Of a stretch of DNA of 16,798 bases, positions 6,916 to 15,799 are shown piece after piece; within the stretch, counting starts at the first letter, position 1; every line of letters starts with the position of its first letter. The DNA comes from an uncultured Tabrizicola sp. (GTDB lineage Bacteria > Pseudomonadota > Alphaproteobacteria > Rhodobacterales > Rhodobacteraceae), in assembly GCA_937858255.1 (NCBI GenBank), contig CALLZQ010000021.1, positions 1 through 16,798 of the forward strand, in the 5' to 3' direction. The notes under the pieces were generated by a model, which had not been told where the DNA came from, did no database searches, and saw nothing but the letters and a program-made list of their open reading frames with translations. A program made the position numbers and the translations under genes.

Positions 6916-8252
6916 GCGGGGCACAGATGACGGCCAAGGGTCAGGGCAATTCGATGGGGCGCAACCTTGCGCTGTTTGCGGCGGTGGCGGCGCTGTTCCT
7001 GCTGACCGGCGCGATGCAGAGCTGGAACCTCGCGCTCGCGATCCTCAACATGTCGCTGATCTCGGCGATCATGGCCTTGGGGGTGAATATGCAATGGGGC
7101 TATGCGGGCCTCTTCTCGACCGGGACCATGGGCTTCACCGCGCTTGGCGGGCTGGCGGTGGTGCTGGTCTCGGCGCAGCCGGTGCCGGGGGCATGGGCGG
7201 CGGGCGGGCCGGGGATCGTGCTGGGCCTTGTCCTTGGCGCGGCCAGCATCGGCGCGGCGATCCTGACCTATCGGCGCCTGCCCAAGGGGCGCAGCCGCAA
7301 CCTTGGCGCGGCGGCGGTGCTGATCCTCGGGCTGATCGTGTTTCGCATGGTCTTTGACCCCGCGGTAATGGCGGGCGAGGCGAATGACCCGGCCACGGCG
7401 GGCAACCTTGGCGGGCTGGGCCTGCCGGTATTGCTGGCCTGGCCGGCGGGGGGCCTGTTGGCCGCCGCTGCCGCCTGGGCCATCGGCAAGACCGCGCTTG
7501 GCCTGCGCTCGGATTACCTCGCCATCGCCACGCTGGGCATTGCCGAAATCATTATCGCGGTGCTGAAGAATGAGGACTGGCTGGCGCGCGGCGTCAAGAA
7601 CGTGATCCAGCTCCCCCGCCCGCTGGTCGTGCCCTATGAGGTCGAGTTGCAGCAGAGCGCCTCGTTCCTTGATTGGGCCGCCCGCTGGGGGTTTGATCCG
7701 GCCACGGCCTCGTCCATCATCGTCAAGCTGATCTATGGCGCGCTGTTCCTGATCGTGCTGCTGGCGGTGATCTGGCTGTCGGAAACCGCGCTGAAATCGC
7801 CCTGGGGCCGGATGATGCGCGCCATCCGCGACAATGAGGTCGCGGCCGAGGCGATGGGCAAGGATGTGACCCGCCGGCATCTGCAAATCTTCATCATCGG
7901 TTCCGCCGTCATCGGCATGGCGGGCGCGATGATGACCACGCTGGACAGCCAGTTGACCCCCGGCACCTATAACCCGCTGCGCTTTACCTTCCTGATCTGG
8001 GTGATGGTGATCGTCGGCGGCTCGGGCAACAACTGGGGCTCGGTCCTTGGCGGGTTCCTGATCTGGTGGCTTTGGGTGATGGTGGAACCCATGGGCCTTT
8101 GGCTGATGCAGATCATCACCGCGCCGATGGGCGAGGGCTGGCTGAAATCGCATCTGATCGACAGCGCTGCCCATATGCGCCTGATGACCATGGGCCTCGT
8201 CCTGCTCTTGGTCCTGCGCTTTGCGCCAAAGGGACTGATGCCCGAGCGCTAA
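6912..8252 (+). CDS. ABC importer permease, LivM type, enlarged
   Basis: This is a 446-residue inner-membrane permease. AAGGGGA (6898-6904) lies seven bases before the ATG, which overlaps the LivH-type stop. LivM marks are [20 protein letters not shown] near the N-terminus and [16 protein letters not shown] in the middle. The coupling loop [18 protein letters not shown] and the late glycine segment [13 protein letters not shown] follow. It is over 100 residues longer than the usual 300-330. Much of the excess lies at about residues 88-165, between the first conserved block and the LRSDYLA block. That part contains one or two extra hydrophobic segments separated by a basic stretch, [11 protein letters not shown]. 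It is the last gene of the transporter operon. Confidence 0.91.
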   Translation: MSGAQMTAKGQGNSMGRNLALFAAVAALFLLTGAMQSWNLALAILNMSLISAIMALGVNMQWGYAGLFSTGTMGFTALGGLAVVLVSAQPVPGAWAAGGPGIVLGLVLGAASIGAAILTYRRLPKGRSRNLGAAAVLILGLIVFRMVFDPAVMAGEANDPATAGNLGGLGLPVLLAWPAGGLLAAAAAWAIGKTALGLRSDYLAIATLGIAEIIIAVLKNEDWLARGVKNVIQLPRPLVVPYEVELQQSASFLDWAARWGFDPATASSIIVKLIYGALFLIVLLAVIWLSETALKSPWGRMMRAIRDNEVAAEAMGKDVTRRHLQIFIIGSAVIGMAGAMMTTLDSQLTPGTYNPLRFTFLIWVMVIVGGSGNNWGSVLGGFLIWWLWVMVEPMGLWLMQIITAPMGEGWLKSHLIDSAAHMRLMTMGLVLLLVLRFAPKGLMPER

Positions 8253-8285
8253 GCCAGCCTGCCTTATCCGTCCGGCGGCTAAATC

Positions 8286-8324
8286 CCCTGCCCTTTCGAC
8301 CGTTTGCAGGTCGAAAGGCAAGGG
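8286..8324 (+). terminator. Long hairpin between the permease and chemoreceptor genes
   Basis: CCTTTCGACC (8292-8301) pairs perfectly with GGTCGAAAGG (8309-8318) across a seven-base loop. After two mismatches the stem continues with CCCT/AGGG (8286-8289/8321-8324). No T tract follows on the plus strand. The stem ends 14 bases before the chemoreceptor start. It probably marks the end of the transporter operon, but it could instead be a leader structure limiting read-through or translation of the next gene. Confidence 0.65.
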
Positions 8325-8338
8325 ATCGCGGGGCAAGG

Positions 8339-10387
8339 ATGCGTTTTCGGACTCAGGTGACAGGCGCGCTGCTGGCGGCGGGTCTCATTCCTTTGGCCCT
8401 CTTGGGCTATTTTGGCATCGAGCGGTGGAAGGCCGAGGCGACGCGCGCCGCCGAAGAGCTTGTCACCGTGGCAGGTCAGGCCAAGCGCGACGCGGTTGCC
8501 GGCCACCTCGCCGAGCAGATGGGCTGGATGGAGGTGTTGGCCACTGCCCCGGAAATCACGCGCGCCATCGAGGCTTTCGCCGCCGATGCCCTCGTGGTGA
8601 CCGAGGTGGGCACCATCGCCCCCGATCTGACCGCGCTGACGGCGATCCTGTCGGAACGCCACAGCCGTGCCAAGGACAGCGATGCCGGCGCGATGGATCG
8701 CTGGGTCCGCGATCTTGACCCGGTGGCGCTGACGCTGAACCAGTTGTTTCTGGTGGCAAACCCGCATCCCGAGGGCCATCGGCAGGATGCCGACAACGCC
8801 CCCGGCGGCGGGCGCTATTCGATGACCCATCGTGTGCATCATCCCTTCCTGCGCGGAATCCATGACCGGTTCGGCTATCACGATATTTTCCTGATCGAAC
8901 CGGCCGAGGCGCGGATCGTCTATTCGGTGATGAAAGAGCCTGATTTCGGCACCTCTCTCAGGACCGGTCCCTATCGCGACAGCGCCTTTGCCAGAGAAGC
9001 GGTCGCGATGATCGAGGCGAAGGGCGCGGGCGGCACGCTGCTTGTCGATTTCTCACCCTATGAGCCATCGTTCAATGCACCTGCGGCCTTTGTGCTGACC
9101 CCGCTGGGCCAGGGCGACAGCTTTCGCGGGGTGCTGGCTTTTCAGATCTCGCTGGCGTTTGCCGAAGCCATCGTCAATGGCGATCAGGCAGATCAGGACG
9201 GCGAGCGCCGGGCCTATGTGCTTGCCCAAGACCTTGGGCTGCGCACCATTCCCCCCGGTAGCGAAGGCGTCGGGATCGGCGACAGGCTGGACAGTCCCCT
9301 GATCGACAGTATCGCCACGCAGATCGAAGGCACCCGCATTGCCCATAACGAAAGGGGCATAGAGGTGGTTGCCGCCGTCGAACCTCTCGATCTGCCGGGG
9401 GCGGAGTGGATCCTCGTGTCTGAGGTCGCGCGCAAGACGGTTCTGGCCACTGCGCTCGCCGCCGAACAAAGCGCCTGGCGTGTGATGGCTGTTCTGGCGG
9501 TTGTGATCGCCCTTGTCGGGCTGGTCGTCGCACGGCTGTTGCTGCGGCCGGTCGTCCGGTTGGGCACAAGGCTGAAAACCGAGGCTGACGGTGCAAGCAC
9601 CGCACTCAATGCCGCGACAGGGCGGGCAGGCGAAGCGGTGCGATCCGTCGCCGCTGTGGCCGAAGAAACCAGCGCGCAAAGCGATATGGTCCGCGACAGT
9701 TCGCAACAGGCGGCAGCAAATGTGCAAGAGGTCTCTTCCTCGGTCGAAGAGCTTGCCGCCTCGATCTCGGATGTTGCCCAAAGCGTGCGGGCGACCTCGG
9801 GTCTGATGCGCGATGCCTCGGAAAAGACCGCGCAGGCCGAGGCCGCCCTGACCGATCTGGAGCGGGTGGCCGACCGGATTCGCGGCATGGTCGATCTGAT
9901 CAACGATGTGGCGAACCGGACCAATCTGCTGGCCCTCAATGCCGCGGTAGAGGCCGCCCATGCCGGCGAGGCCGGACGCGGCTTTGCCGTTGTCGCCTCG
10001 GAAATCCGCAAACTGGCCGGGCGTACCACCGAATCCACCGATGTCATCGGGGGTGAGGTCAGGCTGGTGTTGCAATCGGTACAGGCCAATGGCGCCGCGA
10101 TCCGCGAGATTTCGGCAGCGGTGCGGCAGGTTTCCGAGATGGCCGCCTCGCTGGCGACATCGGCCGATGAACAGCAGCGTGTCACGGCGGCCATCGCCCA
10201 GCGGATGAGCGATACCTCGGCCCGCGTGAACGAGGTAGACGGCAATATCGAGACGATGCGACTGGCCTCGGGCAATGCGGCCCAATCGGCGGCGGCGCTG
10301 GTGGGCGAGTTGCAGCAGGTCGATGCCGCCAGCACCCGCATCGTCGCCGCCATCACCGATATGGCGGGGCGTATCCGCCGGCTGTAG
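8339..10387 (+). CDS. Methyl-accepting chemotaxis protein
   Basis: The product is 682 residues. ATG 8339 is chosen because it places a basic stretch (MRFRTQ) and then a transmembrane helix (about 8-26) at the N-terminus; the frame is open upstream into the permease gene. Residues about 30-378 form a large extracytoplasmic sensor with the Cache-like piece YHDIFLIE...[16 protein letters not shown] second helix is at about 381-402. No clear HAMP domain follows: the chain passes through [14 protein letters not shown] into coiled coil. The conserved signalling tip, [35 protein letters not shown] (about 523-557), contacts CheA and CheW. No C-terminal receptor-tethering pentapeptide is seen. Its place after the importer suggests it senses a related nutrient, but the hairpin in between argues for separate expression. 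Confidence 0.92.
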   Translation: MRFRTQVTGALLAAGLIPLALLGYFGIERWKAEATRAAEELVTVAGQAKRDAVAGHLAEQMGWMEVLATAPEITRAIEAFAADALVVTEVGTIAPDLTALTAILSERHSRAKDSDAGAMDRWVRDLDPVALTLNQLFLVANPHPEGHRQDADNAPGGGRYSMTHRVHHPFLRGIHDRFGYHDIFLIEPAEARIVYSVMKEPDFGTSLRTGPYRDSAFAREAVAMIEAKGAGGTLLVDFSPYEPSFNAPAAFVLTPLGQGDSFRGVLAFQISLAFAEAIVNGDQADQDGERRAYVLAQDLGLRTIPPGSEGVGIGDRLDSPLIDSIATQIEGTRIAHNERGIEVVAAVEPLDLPGAEWILVSEVARKTVLATALAAEQSAWRVMAVLAVVIALVGLVVARLLLRPVVRLGTRLKTEADGASTALNAATGRAGEAVRSVAAVAEETSAQSDMVRDSSQQAAANVQEVSSSVEELAASISDVAQSVRATSGLMRDASEKTAQAEAALTDLERVADRIRGMVDLINDVANRTNLLALNAAVEAAHAGEAGRGFAVVASEIRKLAGRTTESTDVIGGEVRLVLQSVQANGAAIREISAAVRQVSEMAASLATSADEQQRVTAAIAQRMSDTSARVNEVDGNIETMRLASGNAAQSAAALVGELQQVDAASTRIVAAITDMAGRIRRL

Positions 10388-10404
10388 CCGCTGTCCTAGC
10401 CGGC
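10377..10404. terminator. Inverted repeat spanning both convergent stop codons
   Basis: GCCGGCT (10377-10383) is the reverse complement of AGCCGGC (10398-10404), with a 14-base spacer. It covers the stops of the chemoreceptor and kinase genes, which are only 8 bases apart. It may act as a weak two-way terminator. The stem is short and without T tracts, so chance in GC-rich DNA is possible. Confidence 0.35.
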
Positions 10405-12462
10405 TGGCAGGCGCAGGGTAAAGGTGGTGCCGCGGCCGACCTCTGAGGTAAAGCCAAGCGTCGCGCCCATCAGCGCCGCCAGCCGCTGACTGATCGACAG
10501 GCCGATGCCGGCGCCCGGCGTGGCCCCGCGCTCGCGCCCCAGCCGTTCAAAGGGCACAAACAGGCGGTCACGCATCGATTCCGCGATGCCCTCGCCGGTA
10601 TCCTCGACCGAGATCGTAACCCAGCCCGGTTCGGCCTGCTGGCAGCGCAGCATGATCTGTCCGCCGGCCCGATTATATTCGACCGCATTTGACAAAAGCT
10701 GCATCACGATGCGACCCGCGATTTGCGGATCTGTGGCGACAGGCGGCAGGCCCGGCGCGATTTCGTGATGCAGCGACAGGCCCGCCCGCTTGGCCCGGGG
10801 GGCGATATCGGCCAGCGCCCGCCCGACCACCTGCGTGACCGGCACCGCATTGATCCGCGCCCTGACCTCTCCCTGTTCCAGCGAACTGAGGTCGATCACC
10901 CCCTCGACCAGCTTCAGCAGATCATCACCCGCGCGCGCAATGCCATCGACATGGGCCATCCGGTCGCGATCCAGTGGTTTGCCCTCGGACATGCGCAACA
11001 GTTCGGCATGGCCGAAAATCGCGGTCAGGGGCGTGCGCAATTCATGGCTCATCGCGGCAAGGAAGGCCGACTTGCTGCGGGCAGCCACGGCCAGCCGGCC
11101 CGCCATGTCGATCAGATGGTCATTGGCGCGCTGGATCTCTTGCACGGGTGAGCTTTCGGCGGCACGGGGCTCTTCGCCCTCGACGATCCGCCCCATCTGC
11201 TTTTCAAGATCGGTCAGAGGCCGCGCCACCACCTCGCTCATCACTTCCGAGCGGCGCCAGAGAACAAGGAAGAAGATGGCGTAGAAAAACACCAGCGCCA
11301 CCGTCATGCCCTGTGTGACCGAAGAGAGTGTGCTGCGCAGGGCCACGGTTTCCGCCAACAGGCTTTCCTCGCCGGCAATCGCGATCAGCTTCCAGTCGCT
11401 TCCCGCCACTGTGGACCAGGCCGCGATCACCGGCCGGCCCAGATCGACCGTCAGCGAGCCGGAAGAGGTTTCTTGCATGGCGATGGCCAGCGCCCCCAGA
11501 TCGCCCCGCCGGAACAGGTTATATTCGGCGGGCTTGAAAGTATCCTGCAAGATCGCCTCGCTATAGACGTGATCGAGCAATGGCGGCAGGTTCAGATCGC
11601 CTTCGGCCTCGGGCGGCATTGCCAGAATGGTGCCGTCCCGCCCGACCAGCATGGCATAACCGTCACCGCCCAGCTCGATATTCAGCACCTGATCGACAAT
11701 GGTGCGGACCGTGACATCAATGCCCACCACCGCCTCGAGCCGGGTCTCGCCCATCACCGGCGCGATGGCAGAAACCATCCAGCCCGAACCGGCCGGGTCG
11801 ATATAGGCGTCGGTCCAGACCACCTTGCCTTCGGGGTTATGCTGGGGGTCTGCCTCATAGTAGAAATTATAGCTGGGGATATCCATTTTCGGGGCATAAA
11901 CATCCAGCACATCGAAATAGGGATAGATCCGGTTCAGACTATCCCAAGTGTTCAGATAAACTTGGGTGATCAGCGGATCCGAGGCGACGATATCCTTCAT
12001 GATCGGGTCGAGGCGCGCGGTGCGCCAAACCTTATCTTCCTGCGCGGGTCCGACCGGGTGAAAGCCGCTGTAAAATACCGCCGATCCCCCATTGTCGCGT
12101 GTCGTATAAAAGACCCCCTCGGGTGACAGGCTGTGTCGCGACTTTTCCGCCGCGCTGACCTCGGCCGGGCTGGCCAGCGCCCGACCGGTTTCGCGTGCAT
12201 AGACCCCGGTCAGGGCCGCCACCGATTGAAGCCGCGCCGAGATGGTTTCAGCCTCGCGCCGGGTGGCGTCGCTCAGCGATTGCGTGGAAAGCCCCGTCAC
12301 CGCCTCGGCGCCCCGGTCAAAGACAAATTCGCTGGTGCCCCAGTAGATCCCCAGAAAGCTGAGTTCGATCAGCATCAACGGGATCAACGCCGCCCCGACA
12401 TAGGATCGCCAAAGCCAGGCACGCAGGGTGAAACTCTTCAGGTCACGGGCTTGGTCGATCAT
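10396..12462 (-). CDS. Membrane sensor histidine kinase with extracytoplasmic Cache domain
   Basis: This 688-residue kinase has no receiver domain. A transmembrane helix (about 20-41) is followed by a double-Cache-like sensor (about 45-380). A second helix lies at about 385-408, then a HAMP-like linker, RPLTDLEKQM. The phospho-acceptor is His473 in MSHELRTPLTAIFGH. The ATP-binding domain shows the N box QLLSNAVEYN (about 590), G1 DTGEGI (about 620) and G2 GAGIGLS (about 650). In the sensor, F200-Y201 and E203-A204, then Y220-x-D222 and D249, resemble the ligand pocket of amino-acid-binding dCache domains, but the usual Arg two residues before the aromatic pair is Tyr198. No response regulator gene is in the window, so it is an orphan here. 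It converges with the chemoreceptor gene and shares an upstream region with the flavin oxidoreductase. No good ribosome site precedes the ATG. Confidence 0.93.
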   Translation of the reverse strand: MIDQARDLKSFTLRAWLWRSYVGAALIPLMLIELSFLGIYWGTSEFVFDRGAEAVTGLSTQSLSDATRREAETISARLQSVAALTGVYARETGRALASPAEVSAAEKSRHSLSPEGVFYTTRDNGGSAVFYSGFHPVGPAQEDKVWRTARLDPIMKDIVASDPLITQVYLNTWDSLNRIYPYFDVLDVYAPKMDIPSYNFYYEADPQHNPEGKVVWTDAYIDPAGSGWMVSAIAPVMGETRLEAVVGIDVTVRTIVDQVLNIELGGDGYAMLVGRDGTILAMPPEAEGDLNLPPLLDHVYSEAILQDTFKPAEYNLFRRGDLGALAIAMQETSSGSLTVDLGRPVIAAWSTVAGSDWKLIAIAGEESLLAETVALRSTLSSVTQGMTVALVFFYAIFFLVLWRRSEVMSEVVARPLTDLEKQMGRIVEGEEPRAAESSPVQEIQRANDHLIDMAGRLAVAARSKSAFLAAMSHELRTPLTAIFGHAELLRMSEGKPLDRDRMAHVDGIARAGDDLLKLVEGVIDLSSLEQGEVRARINAVPVTQVVGRALADIAPRAKRAGLSLHHEIAPGLPPVATDPQIAGRIVMQLLSNAVEYNRAGGQIMLRCQQAEPGWVTISVEDTGEGIAESMRDRLFVPFERLGRERGATPGAGIGLSISQRLAALMGATLGFTSEVGRGTTFTLRLPAG

Positions 12463-12659
12463 GATAAGGCTATGTCACTCTTCCATCGTTCTGCCAGAGG
12501 TTAGCAGATCACACCGACTTAAGAACTTATCCATCTGAATAGGTTTCCCATCCGACCGGAGAGCGACTGACCGCCAGCGACATTTTCTGTCGCGCAATGA
12601 CATGCCATCTGCCGGGGCCGGCGCGACTGTGGCAACAGATCGCATCAGGGAGTTGCCTC
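12463..12659. promoter_or_regulatory. Divergent control region between kinase and flavin oxidoreductase genes
   Basis: These 197 bases separate two divergent genes and must hold both promoters. The part at about 12510-12555 is distinctly AT-richer than the surroundings (ACTTAAGAACTTATCC and ATAGGTTTCCC), a likely polymerase-binding zone, but no clear -35/-10 pair can be named on either strand. A perfect small palindrome lies nearer the oxidoreductase (12577-12593). The oxidoreductase ribosome site is AGGGAG at 12647-12652. Confidence 0.5.
12577..12593. promoter_or_regulatory. Perfect palindrome, candidate operator
   Basis: GCGACA (12577-12582) is the exact reverse complement of TGTCGC (12588-12593) with a five-base TTTTC centre. 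It sits 67 bases before the oxidoreductase start, where a repressor or activator dimer could bind. I cannot assign it to a known regulator. It could also form a small RNA hairpin if transcribed. Confidence 0.4.
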
Positions 12660-15074
12660 ATGAAAACCCATACCCGCGTGGTCGTCATCGGCGGCGGCGT
12701 CGTCGGCTGTTCGGTGCTGTATCACCTGACCAAACTGGGTTGGTCGGATGTCATGCTGATCGAACGCAGCGAACTGACCTCTGGCTCCACCTGGCATGCG
12801 GCGGGCGGGTTCCACACCCTGAATGGCGACACCAATATGGCGGCGCTGCAAGGCTATACCATTCGTCTCTACAAAGAGCTTGAGGCGATCACCGGCATGT
12901 CCTGCGGGTTGCACCATGTCGGCGGCATTACGCTGGCAGACAATCCGGCGCGGTTCGAGATGCTGAAAGCGGAACGCGCCAAGCACCGTTATATGGGCCT
13001 TGATACCGAGATCCTCGGGCCGGAAGAAATCAACAAGCTGACCGATGGCATGGTCAATCTGAACGGTATCATCGGTGCGCTTTATGACCCGCTCGATGGC
13101 CACCTCGACCCCTCGGGCACCACCCATGCCTATGCCAAGGCCGCCCGGATGGGCGGGGCCGAGATCGTGCTGCACAACCGCGTGCTGGAAACCAACCCCA
13201 CACCCGAGGGCTGGGAGGTCGTCACCGAAAAAGGCACCATCCATTGCGAGCATCTGGTCAATGCCGGCGGCCTCTGGGCGCGCGAGGTGGGGGCGATGGC
13301 CGGGGTCTACCTGCCGCTTCTGCCGATGGCGCACCAGTACCTCGTCACCGACGACATCCCCGAGATCATGGAATTCCTGAAGTCGGGCCGCGAATTCCCG
13401 CATGTGATGGACCCGGGCGGCGAAAGCTATCTGCGCCAAGAGGGGCGCGGCCTGTGCATCGGGTTCTATGAAAAGCCCTGCGAGCCGTGGTCGGTGGACG
13501 GCACGCCGTGGAATTTCGGCCATGAACTGCTGAATGAGCAATTCGACAAGATCGAAGACAGCGTGAATTTCGCCTATCGCCGCTTTCCCGTGCTGGAGCG
13601 CACCGGGGTCAAGCGGGTGATCCACGGCCCCTTCACCTTTGCGCCCGACGGCAACCCGCTGATCGGCCCCGTGCCGGGCCTGCGCAATTACTGGTCGGCC
13701 TGCGCCGTGATGGCGGGCTTCTCTCAGGGGGGCGGCATGGGCCTTGCCCTTGCGCAATGGATGATCAACGGTGAAGTCGAACGCGACCCGCGCGGCTTTG
13801 ACGTCAGCCGTTTTGGCAACTGGACCTCACCCGGCTATACCGTGCCCAAGGTGATCGAGAACTACCAGATGCGCTTCTCGGTCAGCTATCCGAATGAGGA
13901 ACGCCCGGCTGCCCGCCCCTTCCGCACCACACCGATGTATCAGGTGTTTGACCAGATGAACGCCGTCTGGGGCCAGCAATATGGGCTGGAAGTGGTCAAT
14001 TACTTCGCCCTTCCCGGCGAACCCCGCTATGAAACGCCCAGCTTCAAACGCTCGAATGCATGGGAGGCGACGCGGCAAGAGGTCCACGCCCTGCGCAATG
14101 GCGTCGGCATCAACGAATTGCAGAACTTCGGCAAATACCGCGTCACCGGCGCTGGCGCCCGCGACTGGCTGAACCGGATCATGGCGGGCGCCATCCCCAA
14201 ACCCGGCCGCCTGTCACTGACCCCCATGCTCGCCCATTCCGGCAAGATCATCGGTGATTTCACCGTCTCTTGCCTGTCGGAAACCGAATTCATGCTGACC
14301 GCCAGCTATGGCGCCCAAGGCTGGCATGGCCGCTGGTTCGAACAAAACGCCGCCCCCGGCGTCACAGTGGAAAACATCTCGGACAGCCGCTCGGGCTTTA
14401 CGATCGCCGGTCCCAAGGCGCGCGAACTCCTCGCCCGCGTCACCCGCGCCGATGTCTCGGCCGAGGCCTTCCGCTTCATGGATGTGAAACGCCTGACAGT
14501 CGGCATGGCCAATTGCATCGTCCAGCGCGTCAGCTATACCGCCGACCTTGGGTTCGAGATTTTCTGCGACCACATGTCGGTGCGTCACCTCTGGGACGTG
14601 CTGATGCATCACGGTGCCGACCTTGGCATCTGCCCCTTTGGCATGCGAGCGATGATGTCGCTGCGGCTCGACAAATGGTTTGGCAGCTGGGGCCGCGAAT
14701 TCAGCCCCGATTACACGCCTGCTGAAACCGGTCTCGACAAATTCATCCGCTGGAACAAGGATTTCATCGGCAAAGCTGCCGCCGAGGCCGAGCGTGCCAA
14801 GGGCCCGGCGCGCCGCCTTGTCTCCTTTGTGGTCGAGGCCGGCGATGCCGATGTCGTCGCGTGGGAGCCGATCTGGCTGAACGGCGCGGTCGTTGGCTAC
14901 TGCACCTCGGGCGGCTTCAGCCACTGGACCGGCAAATCCGTCGCCATGGGCTTTCTGCCCGCCGATCAGGTGCAGGACGGCCTTGAGTGTGAGATCGAAA
15001 TTCTGGGTGAGCGCCGCCCCGCCCGTGTCCACCTCGCCCCGCTCTGGGATGATGGCGGCCGGATGCGCGGCTGA
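12660..15074 (+). CDS. FAD-dependent oxidoreductase with GcvT domain (dimethylglycine/sarcosine dehydrogenase family)
   Basis: The product is 804 residues. ATG 12660 follows AGGGAG and places the Rossmann motif VVVIGGGVVGCS at residues 7-18. An upstream in-frame ATG at 12600 would add a poor 20-residue leader. The N-terminal half is a DAO-type FAD domain with SGSTWHAAGG: His46 matches the histidine that carries covalent FAD in mammalian dimethylglycine dehydrogenase. LYDPLDGHLDPSG and GPFTFAPDGNPLIGPVPG are family blocks. The C-terminal half (about 440-800) is an aminomethyltransferase (GcvT) fold with ISYTADLGFEI-like and WFGSWGREF segments, which in relatives hands the released one-carbon unit to tetrahydrofolate. 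Expected reaction: oxidative demethylation of an N-methylated amine such as dimethylglycine or sarcosine. No signal peptide is seen, so it should be cytoplasmic. The exact substrate is uncertain because many paralogues exist in these bacteria. Confidence 0.88.
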   Translation: MKTHTRVVVIGGGVVGCSVLYHLTKLGWSDVMLIERSELTSGSTWHAAGGFHTLNGDTNMAALQGYTIRLYKELEAITGMSCGLHHVGGITLADNPARFEMLKAERAKHRYMGLDTEILGPEEINKLTDGMVNLNGIIGALYDPLDGHLDPSGTTHAYAKAARMGGAEIVLHNRVLETNPTPEGWEVVTEKGTIHCEHLVNAGGLWAREVGAMAGVYLPLLPMAHQYLVTDDIPEIMEFLKSGREFPHVMDPGGESYLRQEGRGLCIGFYEKPCEPWSVDGTPWNFGHELLNEQFDKIEDSVNFAYRRFPVLERTGVKRVIHGPFTFAPDGNPLIGPVPGLRNYWSACAVMAGFSQGGGMGLALAQWMINGEVERDPRGFDVSRFGNWTSPGYTVPKVIENYQMRFSVSYPNEERPAARPFRTTPMYQVFDQMNAVWGQQYGLEVVNYFALPGEPRYETPSFKRSNAWEATRQEVHALRNGVGINELQNFGKYRVTGAGARDWLNRIMAGAIPKPGRLSLTPMLAHSGKIIGDFTVSCLSETEFMLTASYGAQGWHGRWFEQNAAPGVTVENISDSRSGFTIAGPKARELLARVTRADVSAEAFRFMDVKRLTVGMANCIVQRVSYTADLGFEIFCDHMSVRHLWDVLMHHGADLGICPFGMRAMMSLRLDKWFGSWGREFSPDYTPAETGLDKFIRWNKDFIGKAAAEAERAKGPARRLVSFVVEAGDADVVAWEPIWLNGAVVGYCTSGGFSHWTGKSVAMGFLPADQVQDGLECEIEILGERRPARVHLAPLWDDGGRMRG

Positions 15075-15100
15075 CCCCTTCATCCGTTCGACAATCGCCC

Positions 15101-15121
15101 CGGGGGGCTGACAGCCCCCCG
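15101..15121 (+). terminator. Terminator-like hairpin after the flavin oxidoreductase gene
   Basis: CGGGGGGCT (15101-15109) pairs perfectly with AGCCCCCCG (15113-15121) across a three-base GAC loop. It lies 27 bases after the stop. The stem is very stable but no T tract follows, so termination may be partial. It also lies 21 bases before the next gene on the same strand. Confidence 0.7.
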
Positions 15122-15142
15122 CGCCACGGCAGAGCCTCTCAG

Positions 15143-15799
15143 ATGCCCTTGCAGAACCGTGTCACCCCGTTTTCCGAGATCCGCGCCAATCCGGCACGCG
15201 GCCTCTTCATGGGCAATCGCGGTATCCTGCATGATGCCAGCGGCCAGATCCGCCGCCACCATGCCCACCGGACCTGGATTTGCTGCCTGACTGCCTTCCG
15301 CGACCGCCCTGCCCGCGCGCTGATGGCGCCGAACCGCTATACTGAACTGTTCTTCCTCGATGAGGCCACGGCGCTGGCCGCCGGACACCGCCCCTGCGCC
15401 GAATGCCGCCGCGCGGATTATCTGGCCTTTTGCGCCGCGTGGCAAAAGGCGCTTGGTCCGCTTCCCGAAAACCGGCCCCGCGCGCAGGCGTTGGATGCGG
15501 TACTGCATGACGCCCGCCTTGGCCCCGATGGGCGCAAGCGCTGCTTTGAGGCGAGGCTGGCCGATCTGCCGGCGGGCACCATGATCGCCACGCCCGAAGG
15601 CTGCGCCCTGTTCTGGGACGGTGCACTCTGGGACTGGGGGTTTGACGGCTATTCTCTACGCCAGACCGCCTTGCCGCAGCGGGCGATGGTGCTGACCCCT
15701 GAACCCATCGTCGCGGTACTCGGGGCCGGATATCGCCCGCTCTGTCACGGCTCGCTCGGCAATGAAGCCTCGCCCAGCCCCGACCATTCCACCCATTGA
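15143..15799 (+). CDS. Conserved hypothetical protein with Ada-like zinc-binding motif
   Basis: This 218-residue protein has no signal peptide or membrane segment. It begins MPLQNRVTPFSEI, then FMGNRGILHD, a pattern I associate with an unnamed conserved alphaproteobacterial family, which supports ATG 15143 despite a poor ribosome site. Residues 66-93 (YTELFFLDEATALAAGHRPC, then AECRRADY) closely resemble the second half of the zinc domain of Ada, where FF...A.AAGFRPCKRC supplies two of four cysteines. Here these would be C85 and C88. C47 and C48 (WICC), or the nearby histidines (H39, H40, H42), could complete the site. No methyltransferase or AraC domain follows. The second half has GTMIATPEGCALFWDGALWDWGFDGY and no family I know. 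A nucleic-acid or metal role is a guess. Its end overlaps the opposite gene by 55 bases. Confidence 0.75.
   Translation: MPLQNRVTPFSEIRANPARGLFMGNRGILHDASGQIRRHHAHRTWICCLTAFRDRPARALMAPNRYTELFFLDEATALAAGHRPCAECRRADYLAFCAAWQKALGPLPENRPRAQALDAVLHDARLGPDGRKRCFEARLADLPAGTMIATPEGCALFWDGALWDWGFDGYSLRQTALPQRAMVLTPEPIVAVLGAGYRPLCHGSLGNEASPSPDHSTH

Noticed and set aside
5212..6924. 570-codon open frame on the minus strand opposite the LivH-type gene
   Set aside because: Low-complexity His/Asp/Gln/Arg composition with no motif, antisense to conserved permease coding.
6831..8336. 501-codon open frame on the minus strand opposite the LivM-type gene
   Set aside because: Same antisense composition; no domain recognisable.
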